Origin: Aequorivita echinoideorum
GTDB lineage: Bacteria; Bacteroidota; Bacteroidia; Flavobacteriales; Flavobacteriaceae
DNA: 64,000 nt
Reading direction: 5' to 3'
Assembly: GCF_018476645.1 (NCBI RefSeq)
Contig: NZ_JAHCTB010000002.1
Coordinates: 310,001 to 374,000 of the forward strand
Shown here piece by piece: positions 1 through 9,700 of this stretch (position 1 is its first letter; the number at the start of each line of letters is the position of its first letter). A program made the position numbers and the translations under genes. A model generated the notes under the pieces. That model was not told the origin of the DNA, did not search any database, and worked only from the letters and a program-made list of their open reading frames with translations.

Positions 1-373
1 TATAAACCTTTTCTGTATTTTCATCTACTTCAACAATTACCAATCTATTTCTATATTTAAATACGCCCTTAATATTTAACAATCCCCAATCTACTTTAGT
101 ATCTAAAATTACTTTTGGAGAAGTAACTAAGCTCACTTTTAAAGAATCATTTATTGTATAGAATTGGATATGCTGTTGTAATTCACGGGTACTTATATCG
201 GTATTATCAAAACATAGTTCTATGTTTTTATCCAATAAGTCCTTAATTTTTTGGTTCGGGATTAGTTCTGGGGATGTAAACGAATAAGTAGATGTCTGTG
301 CAACGCCTATTATTGGAATTACTATTAAAACTACTATTAATTTTAATCTGATGATACTTAAAATAATCGCCAT
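1..373 (-). CDS. Hypothetical secreted protein, cut by the window edge
   Basis: An open frame reads leftward from an ATG at 371-373 and runs off the left end of the window, giving 124 codons without a stop. The first 25 residues form a hydrophobic signal-like stretch ending VIPIIGVAQ, so the product is probably exported by the Sec route with cleavage near residue 25. The rest is polar with alternating hydrophobic residues. I recognise no domain. It lies in the same direction as the next gene (527-1387) but 150 bases separate them. Confidence 0.6.
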   Translation of the reverse strand, partial: MAIILSIIRLKLIVVLIVIPIIGVAQTSTYSFTSPELIPNQKIKDLLDKNIELCFDNTDISTRELQQHIQFYTINDSLKVSLVTSPKVILDTKVDWGLLNIKGVFKYRNRLVIVEVDENTEKVY

Positions 374-526
374 TGTATAATATAGTAAATATTGATGTTT
401 GTGTTTCTTAGTTATTTTTCATGATGTTACCGACCCACTCTTGCACTCCAGATATTTGGCGAGCCCGGGAGCAGGGCAATAATAAAACCTCAGTATCATT
501 TGTAAAAATCTACTGCACAACTTAAT

Positions 527-1387
527 TTAATTTGTTATGAATTCCATTAATTGATTATCCCTGTAAATAGAAGTGGATAATAATTTTCCGTCCATACTAT
601 ATTTTTTGTGATACACCGAATCACCCTTGTACTCTACATCAACGTAATAGCCTAAATCTCCATAATTATATTTTTCTATCAAAATCAACCTATCATTTTT
701 GTAGTAATGATTAAGACCAGTCTTTTTTCCATAAACGTAGTTGTTTACACATAGCGTTTGTAAATTTTTTTCAACCCATTCCCCTGTTTTCTTATCCATT
801 GAATAGTTTCCCTGTTCCAATATCTCGCCTAATTCATCATATTTAATATATAGACCATGTTTACGATGATCTTTACTTTCTATATACTCGTGGATGTTAC
901 CATTTTTAAAATAGGTATTAAAAAACCTGTCTTTTCCAGAATAATAGAAATATAGCGTATCACGTTGCATTATATATCCATTATATTCTTCACCATTGAG
1001 CATAAGAGTTTTTTCATCAAACTTTGCACTATCACCACCCTTGGACCGATAGCTTATTTCCTGTATTTGTTGCTGTAATTTATCAAAAGTAAGTGCCTTT
1101 TCAGGGTCATAATCTTTTGCTATGCTAGACCAAACAAATATAGCCTTTGGATTTTCAACGTTAGCGCACCCATCTTTCTTTAAAATGCCATTTTTTACCT
1201 CTTGATAGCAATACGTATCAGACAATCTTACTTTTATAATACCTGTGAATTTGGAATCAGATTTCCAATACTCATAGTTGTCACCCATCCGTTTTATGCT
1301 GATTTGATTTTGATTCAAGGTATCTGATTGAGAAAATACGGATACACAATTAGAAATTAAAAATAAAATTGCTAAATAGTTTTTCAT
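527..1387 (-). CDS. Secreted protein with MORN/YwqK-like repeats
   Basis: The product is 286 residues. I start at the ATG at 1387 (MKNYLAILFLISN) because it begins a clear signal peptide ending FSQ; the frame stays open a further 79 codons upstream but that stretch is low-complexity and unlike a protein start. The C-terminal half has repeats such as GNIHEYIES, HGLYIKYDELGEILEQGNY, KKTGLNHYYKNDRL and YSMDGKLLSTSIY, the pattern of MORN-variant (YwqK-type) proteins. These are common secreted or envelope-facing proteins in Bacteroidota with no defined reaction. Function unknown. Confidence 0.65.
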   Translation of the reverse strand: MKNYLAILFLISNCVSVFSQSDTLNQNQISIKRMGDNYEYWKSDSKFTGIIKVRLSDTYCYQEVKNGILKKDGCANVENPKAIFVWSSIAKDYDPEKALTFDKLQQQIQEISYRSKGGDSAKFDEKTLMLNGEEYNGYIMQRDTLYFYYSGKDRFFNTYFKNGNIHEYIESKDHRKHGLYIKYDELGEILEQGNYSMDKKTGEWVEKNLQTLCVNNYVYGKKTGLNHYYKNDRLILIEKYNYGDLGYYVDVEYKGDSVYHKKYSMDGKLLSTSIYRDNQLMEFITN

Positions 1388-1906
1388 AATTGATTTTATG
1401 GGTTTCCATTTAAATTTATAAATGCGCACAAGTGTGGGTAAAAATAACATCACACAGGAGTGTAGTATTTGTATTTGGTACTTATAAAAAGTAAATCTAA
1501 GTAAAAAACTGATTGTTATTATGAAGTATTGATACAGCCAATTATTCCATAATGTGAACTTAATTTTAAAATTCAAAAAAGCAAAAGCACATAACCCCAT
1601 CACTCGATTGACCCTGAAGCTCACAAGTGGAAACGTGGGATTTTCTATTTATAAAATGAAATACTTTAAGCTATTTCAGAAACCGCATAAATTTTAATTG
1701 TACTGCATATTATTATTTGCCATTCTGAATGGAATTGGTTAGTTTAGTTTATCCGAAATGGTTGGTACGGTTTTGACCGTGCGCTTTACCCTTTTGGTTC
1801 TCTCCCCTATTTGGGCATAAGCCATACGGCCTTTGCCTGCTTATCTATTTTTAAGGAATTTATTAAACACCCAGATTTGAAGTTATTGGGAATCTAAAAA
1901 AATACT
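1388..1906. other. Intergenic region between divergent genes
   Basis: No convincing gene is visible in these 519 bases. They hold the upstream regions of the leftward MORN-type gene and the rightward gene at 1907. The stretch nearest 1907 is clearly richer in G and C than the part near 1500, which matches the higher GC of the 1907 gene itself. I see no strong hairpin and no complete TTTG/TAnnTTTG promoter pair. Confidence 0.4.
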
Positions 1907-2710
1907 ATGGCACGTTTAAAAAATGACCTATTGAAATTAACGGGCTCGCTGGGCGGCCTAACCTTTTCGCAGGACGAAAAAGGGACCATCGTGCGGCTAA
2001 CGCCCAAGGTTGATGAAAAGAAGATAAAAAATAGCCCGAAGAGCCAAGGTACGCGTGACAATATGATGGAGATGGGCGGGGCGAGCACAGCGGCCAAAGT
2101 ATTGCGCCTGGCGTTTATGACCGCAAGAAAAGACCTGTGCGACAGGTATTTTTCGGGCAGGCTGAGCGGGGCGATGCGAAAGGTTGTAGCGGCCGGAGCC
2201 GGAAACCGCGGGAAACGGGAATTGAACCTTAGGCAAAACGGAAACTTGCTTGAGGGCTTTGAATTTATAAATGCCAGACCGCTAGTCTATAGCGTAGGCG
2301 GCATTAATGAGAAACCCACGCTGAATGCGGATAGAAACGCCCTGCGCTGGACCTCCCCTCTTTTGGACAGAAAAAAGCAGATAACCGCGGCGGCTGACAG
2401 TACCCATTTTTGTTTTCTACTAGGCGCGGCAACCGTACCAAATTACGCATACAGCGAAACGCAAAAATGTTATGAGCCTTTGGAAAAACCTTTACGCACA
2501 CCCGCAGTTTTTACAAGTAGCCAACCCATAGCCTTGACCCAAAAAACGATTGCGCCCCTAACCTTAAATCTTTCCTTGGGAATAGACGGTGCGCTACCTG
2601 AAAACATTGCCGTAGTGATGGTGGTGGGGGTGCGGTTTTATAAAAATGTAAATGGGGAGCTTTTGGAATTGCCCGATACTGGCGGAATGCGTGTTTTGGG
2701 GGTGGGGTGA
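1907..2710 (+). CDS. Hypothetical protein, Bacteroidota-type (SLGGLTFSQ family)
   Basis: The product is 267 residues, starting at an ATG preceded by an A-rich stretch. The N terminus (LTGSLGGLTFSQDEKGT followed by TPKVDEKKIKNSPKSQGTRDN) resembles a family of Bacteroidota proteins with a GxxGGxTF opening and a conserved QxTRxN segment, whose function I do not know. There is no signal peptide or membrane segment. Codon use is more GC-rich than in the defence operon directly downstream, so the two probably have different histories. It is not part of that operon: 69 bases separate them. Confidence 0.6.
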   Translation: MARLKNDLLKLTGSLGGLTFSQDEKGTIVRLTPKVDEKKIKNSPKSQGTRDNMMEMGGASTAAKVLRLAFMTARKDLCDRYFSGRLSGAMRKVVAAGAGNRGKRELNLRQNGNLLEGFEFINARPLVYSVGGINEKPTLNADRNALRWTSPLLDRKKQITAAADSTHFCFLLGAATVPNYAYSETQKCYEPLEKPLRTPAVFTSSQPIALTQKTIAPLTLNLSLGIDGALPENIAVVMVVGVRFYKNVNGELLELPDTGGMRVLGVG

Positions 2711-2779
2711 TGATAATTTATGAATCAAATGATTTTTAAATTTTGACATTAACTACTAATATTTGAAGATTACTCGCTA

Positions 2780-3889
2780 ATGACTACAGAAATCTTTTAT
2801 AACATCAGCAAAATTATTGAACGCGACAGTAAAAGTTCTACTTACAAGTTTGCACTATTACGCGGGGTAATCGATATTATTCAAGACAATTCACCATATA
2901 TTTCTTTTTTAGAAAACCGTGTTCATATTCCAACTGGACTTCTCATTGAAAAATGGTTGATATATTATTATCCAATTTTGCAATCTCATACGTCAATTCC
3001 ACAAATTAATGGTGAAACGAATTTAGCTTTCAGTAATCAGTTAAGTAAACTAATTTTTGATTACGAAACTCGTGGCGGTTTTTCTGCCTTTTATAACGAC
3101 TTAAAGAATAAAGGAATACCTGAAGATTTGCAAAGTGATTTTTTTGAACTAGCAAAAAAACTTAGAGATACTATTACTAAAATGCCAATGAAATATATTG
3201 GGCGTTCTATTAGCAATGACTTTTATTCCATTTTCAATTATGAAAACCAAATAATCAGAAAAAAATCGACAATAGATATTGAAATCTTAATCAAGGAATT
3301 TGGAACATTTTCAATTCCTCTTGAATATTACCAAGCATTTAAAATATTAGGTAGTTTCATCAATGGACAAGATTCTATTTTATTTAAATGGGCAGAATTT
3401 TCAGTAAATGCTTCCGGCAATAATCTTTCCGTTCATAAAGTGCTTAATGAAGTTTTAAAAAGTCCAATAACATTAAGAGATGTTAAGGAATCGAAAAAAC
3501 TTTATAAAGAAATTCTTCAAAAAAAAGGTAATATTTATTGCGTTTGGACAGGCAGAAAAATTTCAAACTATGATATTGACCATATGATTCCTTTTTCCAT
3601 TTGGAAAAACAATGATCTTTGGAACTTGATTCCTTCAGACAAAAGAATTAATAATAAAAAGAGAAATAAAGTACCCACACCAGAAATTATTGAAAGGCAA
3701 AAAAATCTAATTATTGATTATTGGGGAATCATTTATAAACATCAATCTAAACGATTCCAAAAAGAAATTCAAGTCTCACTTTTGGGCAACCAATCATTCG
3801 ATTCTTGGAAAGATATCGGTATTTCACAATTACAAAATAGTTGTAACTATTTAATTGAAAACAGAGGTTTTGAAGGATGGAAAATTTAA
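2780..3889 (+). CDS. HNH endonuclease-domain protein, first gene of the Wadjet-linked operon
   Basis: The product is 369 residues. The C-terminal third has an HNH (beta-beta-alpha metal) nuclease core: C254 in NIYCVWTGR, the D267-H268 pair in YDIDHMIPFS, and N282 in LWNLIPSDKRINNKKRN. The first 240 residues are helical with no motif I know. HNH enzymes cut DNA using one divalent metal ion. The gene ends 13 bases inside the next gene, so the two are translationally coupled. It is AT-rich like the five genes that follow. I infer a defence nuclease; whether it works with Wadjet or as a separate module with the methyltransferase-HIT protein cannot be told from sequence. Confidence 0.8.
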   Translation: MTTEIFYNISKIIERDSKSSTYKFALLRGVIDIIQDNSPYISFLENRVHIPTGLLIEKWLIYYYPILQSHTSIPQINGETNLAFSNQLSKLIFDYETRGGFSAFYNDLKNKGIPEDLQSDFFELAKKLRDTITKMPMKYIGRSISNDFYSIFNYENQIIRKKSTIDIEILIKEFGTFSIPLEYYQAFKILGSFINGQDSILFKWAEFSVNASGNNLSVHKVLNEVLKSPITLRDVKESKKLYKEILQKKGNIYCVWTGRKISNYDIDHMIPFSIWKNNDLWNLIPSDKRINNKKRNKVPTPEIIERQKNLIIDYWGIIYKHQSKRFQKEIQVSLLGNQSFDSWKDIGISQLQNSCNYLIENRGFEGWKI

Positions 3890-4743
3890 AATCAAATCCA
3901 AATAGCCACTTGACCGCAAAGGAAAGAGATACTCTGTCTTTTCCTGCGAAAATATTGCTTAATAATAATCTAATAGTTGGTAGTGTTTTGGATTTTGGTT
4001 GCGGTTTTGGGAGTGATGTTAAATTACTCAAAGCTAAAGGGATAAATATTGAAGGCTATGACAAATTTCATTTGCCAAATTATCCAAGCAAAAAGTATGA
4101 CACGATAATTTGTTTTTATGTTTTGAATGTTCTCTTACCTGAAGAGCAGGCAACTATTTTGATGGAATTATCGCAACTCATCAAGCCAACGGGAAAAGTT
4201 TATATTGCAGTAAGACGTGATTTGCAATATGAAGGATTTAGAACGCATAAAATCCATCAAAAGAAAACTTACCAATGCAATGTGATATTAAATTCAAAAT
4301 CATTTTTCAAAAATGAAAATTGTGAGATTTATGAATATCAACATTACAATCAAATAATCAGAACGGAAAAAATCGATTGCCCATTTTGCATCCCCAATTC
4401 AGACACTGAATTAATCGTAGAATCAGCAACAGCTTATGCTATTTACGATAAATTTCCTGTTAATAATGGACACGCTTTAATAATTCCAAAAAGGCATTGT
4501 TCAGATTATTTCGATTTAACATTTAAAGAACAGGCTGCTTGTATTTTTATGTTGAATAAAGTAAAAGAAATAGTTTTAGCAAGATTTAATCCTGAAGGTT
4601 TCAATATTGGAATTAACGTGGGAGAAAAAGCGGGCCAAACAGTAAATCACGTACATATTCATTTAATTCCAAGATATAACAATGACGTTAAAGATCCGCG
4701 AGGTGGTGTGAGAGGTGTAATTCCTAATAAGCAGAAATATTGA
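3877..4743 (+). CDS. Fusion of class I SAM methyltransferase and HIT-family hydrolase
   Basis: The product is 288 residues with two domains. Residues 1-160 are a class I methyltransferase: motif I DFGCGFG is at 39-45 and the expected acidic motif II follows (NIEGYDKFHL). Residues 165-288 are a HIT (histidine triad) domain with a CPFC metal knuckle at 168-171 and the catalytic H258-x-H260-x-H262. HIT proteins hydrolyse or transfer nucleotides. The combination suggests modification or clearance of a nucleotide or nucleic-acid species, but the substrate is unknown. The start lies inside the HNH gene, and the stop abuts jetA. The pairing with an HNH gene suggests a two-gene module in front of Wadjet. 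Confidence 0.85.
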   Translation: MENLKSNPNSHLTAKERDTLSFPAKILLNNNLIVGSVLDFGCGFGSDVKLLKAKGINIEGYDKFHLPNYPSKKYDTIICFYVLNVLLPEEQATILMELSQLIKPTGKVYIAVRRDLQYEGFRTHKIHQKKTYQCNVILNSKSFFKNENCEIYEYQHYNQIIRTEKIDCPFCIPNSDTELIVESATAYAIYDKFPVNNGHALIIPKRHCSDYFDLTFKEQAACIFMLNKVKEIVLARFNPEGFNIGINVGEKAGQTVNHVHIHLIPRYNNDVKDPRGGVRGVIPNKQKY

Positions 4744-4745
4744 CA

Positions 4746-6206
4746 ATGGCAGACATTTTTCAAATACTAAACACGCTAAATACTTCACCAAGTGTTGAGC
4801 TTCTGCGTTTGCGAAATCGAGAAATGATTATTGAATTTCTTACAAATACCTTTTCAAGTGGACAAAACACAATTTCGTCAGATAATATTCAAATACAATT
4901 AGCTGATTTCTTAGAGTACAAACAAGTTGAAAATGATGAGGACAGTGAAATCAATGTTTTTGACACTTACGAAGAAAAGGCAAAAAAATATATACATTAT
5001 TGGACAAACAAAGGCTTCTTAGCTAACTACCCTGATGAACAAGGAGAGGTTTTTTATGAACTTTCAGCTCATTCGAGCAAAACTATAGACTGGTTGACAA
5101 GTTTAAAAAAAGAGGAATTTGTTGGGACTGAATCAAAATTCAACAACATTTTAAATCAATTGAAGGAATTGGTTGAATTTACCAATGAAGATGCTGAGAA
5201 ACGTATTCAGTTGTTGGAAGAAAAGAAATTAGAAATTGAACAGCAAATTCAGAGAATAAAAATTGGAGAAGATGTTAAGGTTTTCGAAGAGTTTGAAATT
5301 GTTCCTCGCTTTAATCAAATCAATCAATCAGCCAAAGAATTATTATCTGATTTTAAGGAGGTTGAAGATAATTTCAAAGAAATCACAAAGGGGATTTATC
5401 AAAAGCACGCTGACGGTAGTTTAACCAAAAGCGATATCTTGGAATTTACCTTTGATGCTTTGGATGAACTGAAAAGTAGTCCGCAAGGAAAAAGCTTTTA
5501 TGCATTTTGGTCATTCATTTTAAACCCTGACTTGCAAAACCGATGGGAAATTCTAACTAAGGAATTGTATAGAACTTTAGAAGAAAAATCAATTTGTGTA
5601 AATGACCCGTTCTTGAAAGAAATGAAAAGACATCTTCACAATTCAGGTCAAAAGGTCTATAAAGCCAACGATAAAATGGCTGAAAAATTAAGCCGTATTA
5701 TTCGTGAAAACGAAGGTTCAAAATCGGAAGCCACCAAAACCATCATCCAAGAAATAAAGAAACAGCTTGTAGCAATAAGCAAAACAAAAAGGAAACCTGA
5801 AACTTCGTTTGAACTGGAAATGGAAATCAAAATCAACATTCCGTTTGAACGAAAATTAACAACAGAACAAAGCGAAGAAATTACATATATAAGTAAACCA
5901 GAAATTGCGGATGAAAGCATTACTTCGTCCGCGCATTTAGGTAAGTTGTTTTCACAATCAAACATTGACAAAGCTTTGTTGCGAAAAAGAGTTAAAGATG
6001 TTTTAAATGAAAAATCACAAACCACACTATTAGATATCGTTGAAATTTACGGAGGACTTGAAAAAGGGCTGCCCGAATTGTTTGGATACATAGGCATTGC
6101 AAAAGACTTTAAACATTATATCAGCCCTGACAATACTCAAAGTATCGTTTTTAATTCTAAAAACAACAAACAAATACAAATCCCTGAAATTATTTTCACC
6201 AAATGA
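4746..6206 (+). CDS. jetA: Wadjet type I subunit JetA (DUF3375 family)
   Basis: JetA is the kleisin-like subunit of the Wadjet anti-plasmid complex, an SMC-type machine that extrudes and cuts small circular DNA. The product is about 486 residues: a helical N-terminal region with winged-helix character, a coiled coil around residues 130-180 (KRIQLLEEKKLEIEQQIQRI), and a C-terminal winged-helix-like part. I assign it by its length, its DUF3375-like opening (ILNTLNTSPSVELLRLRNREM) and its place before JetB and an SMC ATPase. I use the ATG at 4746; a TTG at 4740 would overlap the previous stop by four bases and is equally possible. Confidence 0.85.
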   Translation: MADIFQILNTLNTSPSVELLRLRNREMIIEFLTNTFSSGQNTISSDNIQIQLADFLEYKQVENDEDSEINVFDTYEEKAKKYIHYWTNKGFLANYPDEQGEVFYELSAHSSKTIDWLTSLKKEEFVGTESKFNNILNQLKELVEFTNEDAEKRIQLLEEKKLEIEQQIQRIKIGEDVKVFEEFEIVPRFNQINQSAKELLSDFKEVEDNFKEITKGIYQKHADGSLTKSDILEFTFDALDELKSSPQGKSFYAFWSFILNPDLQNRWEILTKELYRTLEEKSICVNDPFLKEMKRHLHNSGQKVYKANDKMAEKLSRIIRENEGSKSEATKTIIQEIKKQLVAISKTKRKPETSFELEMEIKINIPFERKLTTEQSEEITYISKPEIADESITSSAHLGKLFSQSNIDKALLRKRVKDVLNEKSQTTLLDIVEIYGGLEKGLPELFGYIGIAKDFKHYISPDNTQSIVFNSKNNKQIQIPEIIFTK

Positions 6207-6781
6207 GCACTTTAGAGCAAAATACAACACCGTACAGTAAAGCAATTGTAAAATTGCTAAAGGGCGTTGTCGAACGTTCTTCAAACGTATGGGACGATAT
6301 AATAAATTATCAAATTGAAATCCAAGAATACATCAGTAAAATAGGATTAGAACTCATTGTAAAAAAAGACGATGGTTTTGCGTTTGTAAAACAATTTGAA
6401 GACAACGAAGGAAAAACACTTGGCTTAGTTCAAAGACGACAAATTGGATTTGAAACATCGATTGTACTTGTAGTTTTAAGACAAAGCTTAGAAGAATTTG
6501 ACAGCAATCCGACACAGCTGGCTACTGAGAAATTTATTACTGATGCCGAAATAAAAGACGAATTAGAACTCTTTTTGCAAGAAGGCTACAACAAGTTGAA
6601 ATTTCAAAAAGATATGGACAACTACATAAAAAGAGTAGTTGAATTTGGCTACTTGAAAGAAATCAGCAAAAAAGACAACGAAACGAAATATCAGATACAC
6701 CGAATAATCAAGGAAAAAATCACCCCTGATATATTACAAGAATTTAAAACAAAGTTACAAGCATATGTTGAGTCTGTTTAG
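6203..6781 (+). CDS. jetB: Wadjet type I subunit JetB (DUF4194 family)
   Basis: JetB is the KITE-type dimer subunit (MukE-like), made of winged helices, that binds JetA and the SMC heads. The product is 192 residues. Visible features are the opening YSKAIVKLLKGVVERSSNVWDDI, the central FVKQFEDNEG and a run LVQRRQIGFETSIVLVVLRQSLEEFD, all typical of DUF4194 proteins. The start codon overlaps the jetA stop by four bases (ATGA) and the end overlaps jetC by 17 bases, so the subunits are made in a coupled fashion. Confidence 0.85.
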   Translation: MSTLEQNTTPYSKAIVKLLKGVVERSSNVWDDIINYQIEIQEYISKIGLELIVKKDDGFAFVKQFEDNEGKTLGLVQRRQIGFETSIVLVVLRQSLEEFDSNPTQLATEKFITDAEIKDELELFLQEGYNKLKFQKDMDNYIKRVVEFGYLKEISKKDNETKYQIHRIIKEKITPDILQEFKTKLQAYVESV

Positions 6782-9700
6782 TACAAGTTCGGATAAAGCA
6801 GGGTTCAGACTTCAATATATGGAAGTTTTTAATTGGGGAACTTTTGATGAAAGAGTTTTTAGAATAAATCCCCAAGGGAATAATTCGCTTTTGACTGGTG
6901 CAAACGCTTCTGGAAAAAGCACATATATTGATGCTTTGTTAACTTTAGTAGTTCCTGCTAAAAGAGACCGTTTTTATAATCAATCTTCAGGTGTTGAGAA
7001 AAAAGGCGACCGCACAGAAGAAACTTATGTTTTGGGGCATTACGGAAATATTCAAGAAGAAGGAAAGACTTCTACTTCCACACAAAAGTTGCGTGACACA
7101 AGCACTTATTCTGTAATCCTTGCTCATTTTAAAAATACGGATGAAAAGAAAATCACATTATTCCAAGTACGTTGGTTTTCGAACAGCGAACTAAGAAGAC
7201 AATTCGGTATTGCTCACATTCCTCTTGAAATAGAAAAAGATTTCAGTCAGTTTGACGGTAAAGGAAATTGGAAAAAGCGATTAGATAAAATCTACAATGC
7301 GAATACGTCCAAACGAAAAATAGAATTTTTAGACGGCCCAACTGCTTATGCAGAACGAATGTCAAATCTTTTCGGAATGCGTTCTACAAAAGCTTTGAGC
7401 TTATTCAACCAAGTTGTCGGGGTAAAGGTCTTGGAAGATTTAGATGAGTTTGTCAGAACCAATATGTTGGAGGAGTACACAGAGAATGGCAAAAATTCAG
7501 AAGAAGCGTTCATTGAATTAAAAGAGAGCTTTCTCACATTAATGGATGCAAAAACCAACATTGAAAAAGCAAAAGAACAAATCAAACAGCTTACACCAAT
7601 TAATAAAATTGCTAACAAACTGGGGGAAATTCAGGAAAACTTGAAACAGTTGGAGTATTCAAAAAAAACGGCTGTCTATTGGTTTGCCCAAAAAGGTGTT
7701 GAGTTGGGTCAAAAGGAATTAGAAAAATGCAAAGAAGAATTGCAACGATTGAATGATGAATTAGCGGATTTACGAAGTAAAGAGGAAAAATTAAAGCAGG
7801 AAGAAAGAGCAATTTCTATTTCTATTGAAAAGGATGAAGTCGGAAGCAAAATAAAAGATTTAGAAAAGGAGATTAAGAGCCTAACAACATTAAAAGAGAA
7901 TCGAAGTAAGAAGCTTGATGATTACAACAAAATCGCTCGAAACATTGAACTGCCTGCCAATCCAATTGAAAGCATATTTAATGAAAATCGTGAAAATGCA
8001 AAACAGTTAAAGCGAAGCACACAACAAAAGATTGAAAATGAAAGTGAAAATCTTCGAGCATTAAAAAATAAAGAAGATGAGTTTACTGAATCGACTAACG
8101 AATTAGTAAAAACCATTCAAACGCTTCAAAAAAATAAAAATAACATTGCGGGACGAGTAGCGGATATTAGAGAAGAACTTATTTCAAGTATTGGAGCTAC
8201 CAAAGACGAAGTTCCTTTCATAGGTGAATTGATTAAAGTAACGGAAGATGAATTAGCTTGGGAATCTTCTATTGAAAAAGTGCTTCACAATTTCGCTTTG
8301 CGTTTGATTGTTCCACCAAAGTACTACTCAAAAGTAAATCAGTATGTGAACAACAATGACTTGAGAGGTAGAATTCGTTACGACAAGTACGAACAACAGG
8401 ATTATCTTAAAAGTATGCGACATAAGGACATTAACGAAAATTCCTTAGTTAATAAAATTGAGATAAAGCCCAAAACGCAGTATGCTGAATGGATTGAGAA
8501 TTATTTGGAAGCTCAATTCAACTTTACTTGTGTGGATAATCTTTCAGAATTTGAACGTCATTCAGAAATGGTTATTACGCAGAATGGCTTAATAAAATTC
8601 AGAAAAGGAAAACACGAAAAAGACGACCGGCCACATATTTCGAGAAAAGAAAACTATGTTTTGGGTTGGGATAATAAAGAGAAAATTACGGCTTTAAAGA
8701 GAAAATTGGGCAATCTGCAAAAACAACAAACGGAAAACAAAAACGCTATTGCAAATAAAAATTCTAAAATAACAAATTTAGGAGCATTCAAAGATGAGTG
8801 CCACAATCTGTTTTCAAAGTTTGACAAGTATGATGATATAGATTGGCAATCTTATGCCCGTGACATACAAGAAAAGACGGAACAGAAAGAAGCGTTGGAA
8901 AAAACAAATGACAGAGTTAAGAAATTACAAGAGCAGTTGAAAGATGTGCAGGATAAGTTGAAGCAACTTTCTGAAGTCGAGATTGAAAACAAGGTATTTG
9001 CTAAAGGAAAAAAACAGACCGATATAGATAATATTGATAAAACGGTAAAAGACAACAAAGCCATTTTTGAGTCTTTGGGAAATATTGATAGCTCAGAGTT
9101 TGAAATACAAAATCCCAATTTGTTGAATATTGAGTATGTGAATTTTGAAGCAAGACGCAAAAATTTCCAGGATGAAAATTCAAGAGAAATAGCAGAACTA
9201 AATAAACAAAAGCAACAAAACGAGCGAGAAGTCAGCGTAAAAATAAATGTCTTTAAACAGCCGACTGAAATTATTACTAGCAAATACAAAGACTGGCGTT
9301 CTGATGTAAATGCTTTGCCCGAATCAACTCACTTAGAATTTATCAGCGAGTACCAAAAGTTTTTGGAAAGATTAGAAAAGGATAATCTTCCAAAATTTGA
9401 AAAGAAATTTAATGATTATTTGCAGGAAACCATCACCAATAAAGTTGGTGATTTTAGAATGTTCTTTGAAAACTGGTCGGATACCATCAAAGAAAACATT
9501 AGACATCTGAATGATTCGCTAAAAGCTATAGATTTTAAAAACAGTCCAAAGACTTACATACAACTTGTAGCACCAAATAAAATCAATGATGAAGTAAAAG
9601 AATTTAGAAGGCTATTGGAAGAAGCCGTTCCTAATGTCTATCAAATGGAGAAAACAATTGAAGGAAGAGAATATCACTTTAACAATCACATTCATCCCTT

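Noticed and set aside
1388-1624. Seventy-nine-codon N-terminal extension of the MORN-type protein
   Set aside because: It puts a low-complexity hydrophobic region in front of a good signal peptide; the ATG at 1387 is better.
2742-2765. Promoter of the HNH-Wadjet operon (TTTG and AATATTTG)
   Set aside because: The two boxes are only 12 bases apart instead of about 19, so I do not list it as a supported promoter.
8852-9289. Leftward serine/phenylalanine-rich frame inside jetC
   Set aside because: It is the antisense image of a Lys/Glu-rich coiled coil and lies wholly within an intact SMC gene.
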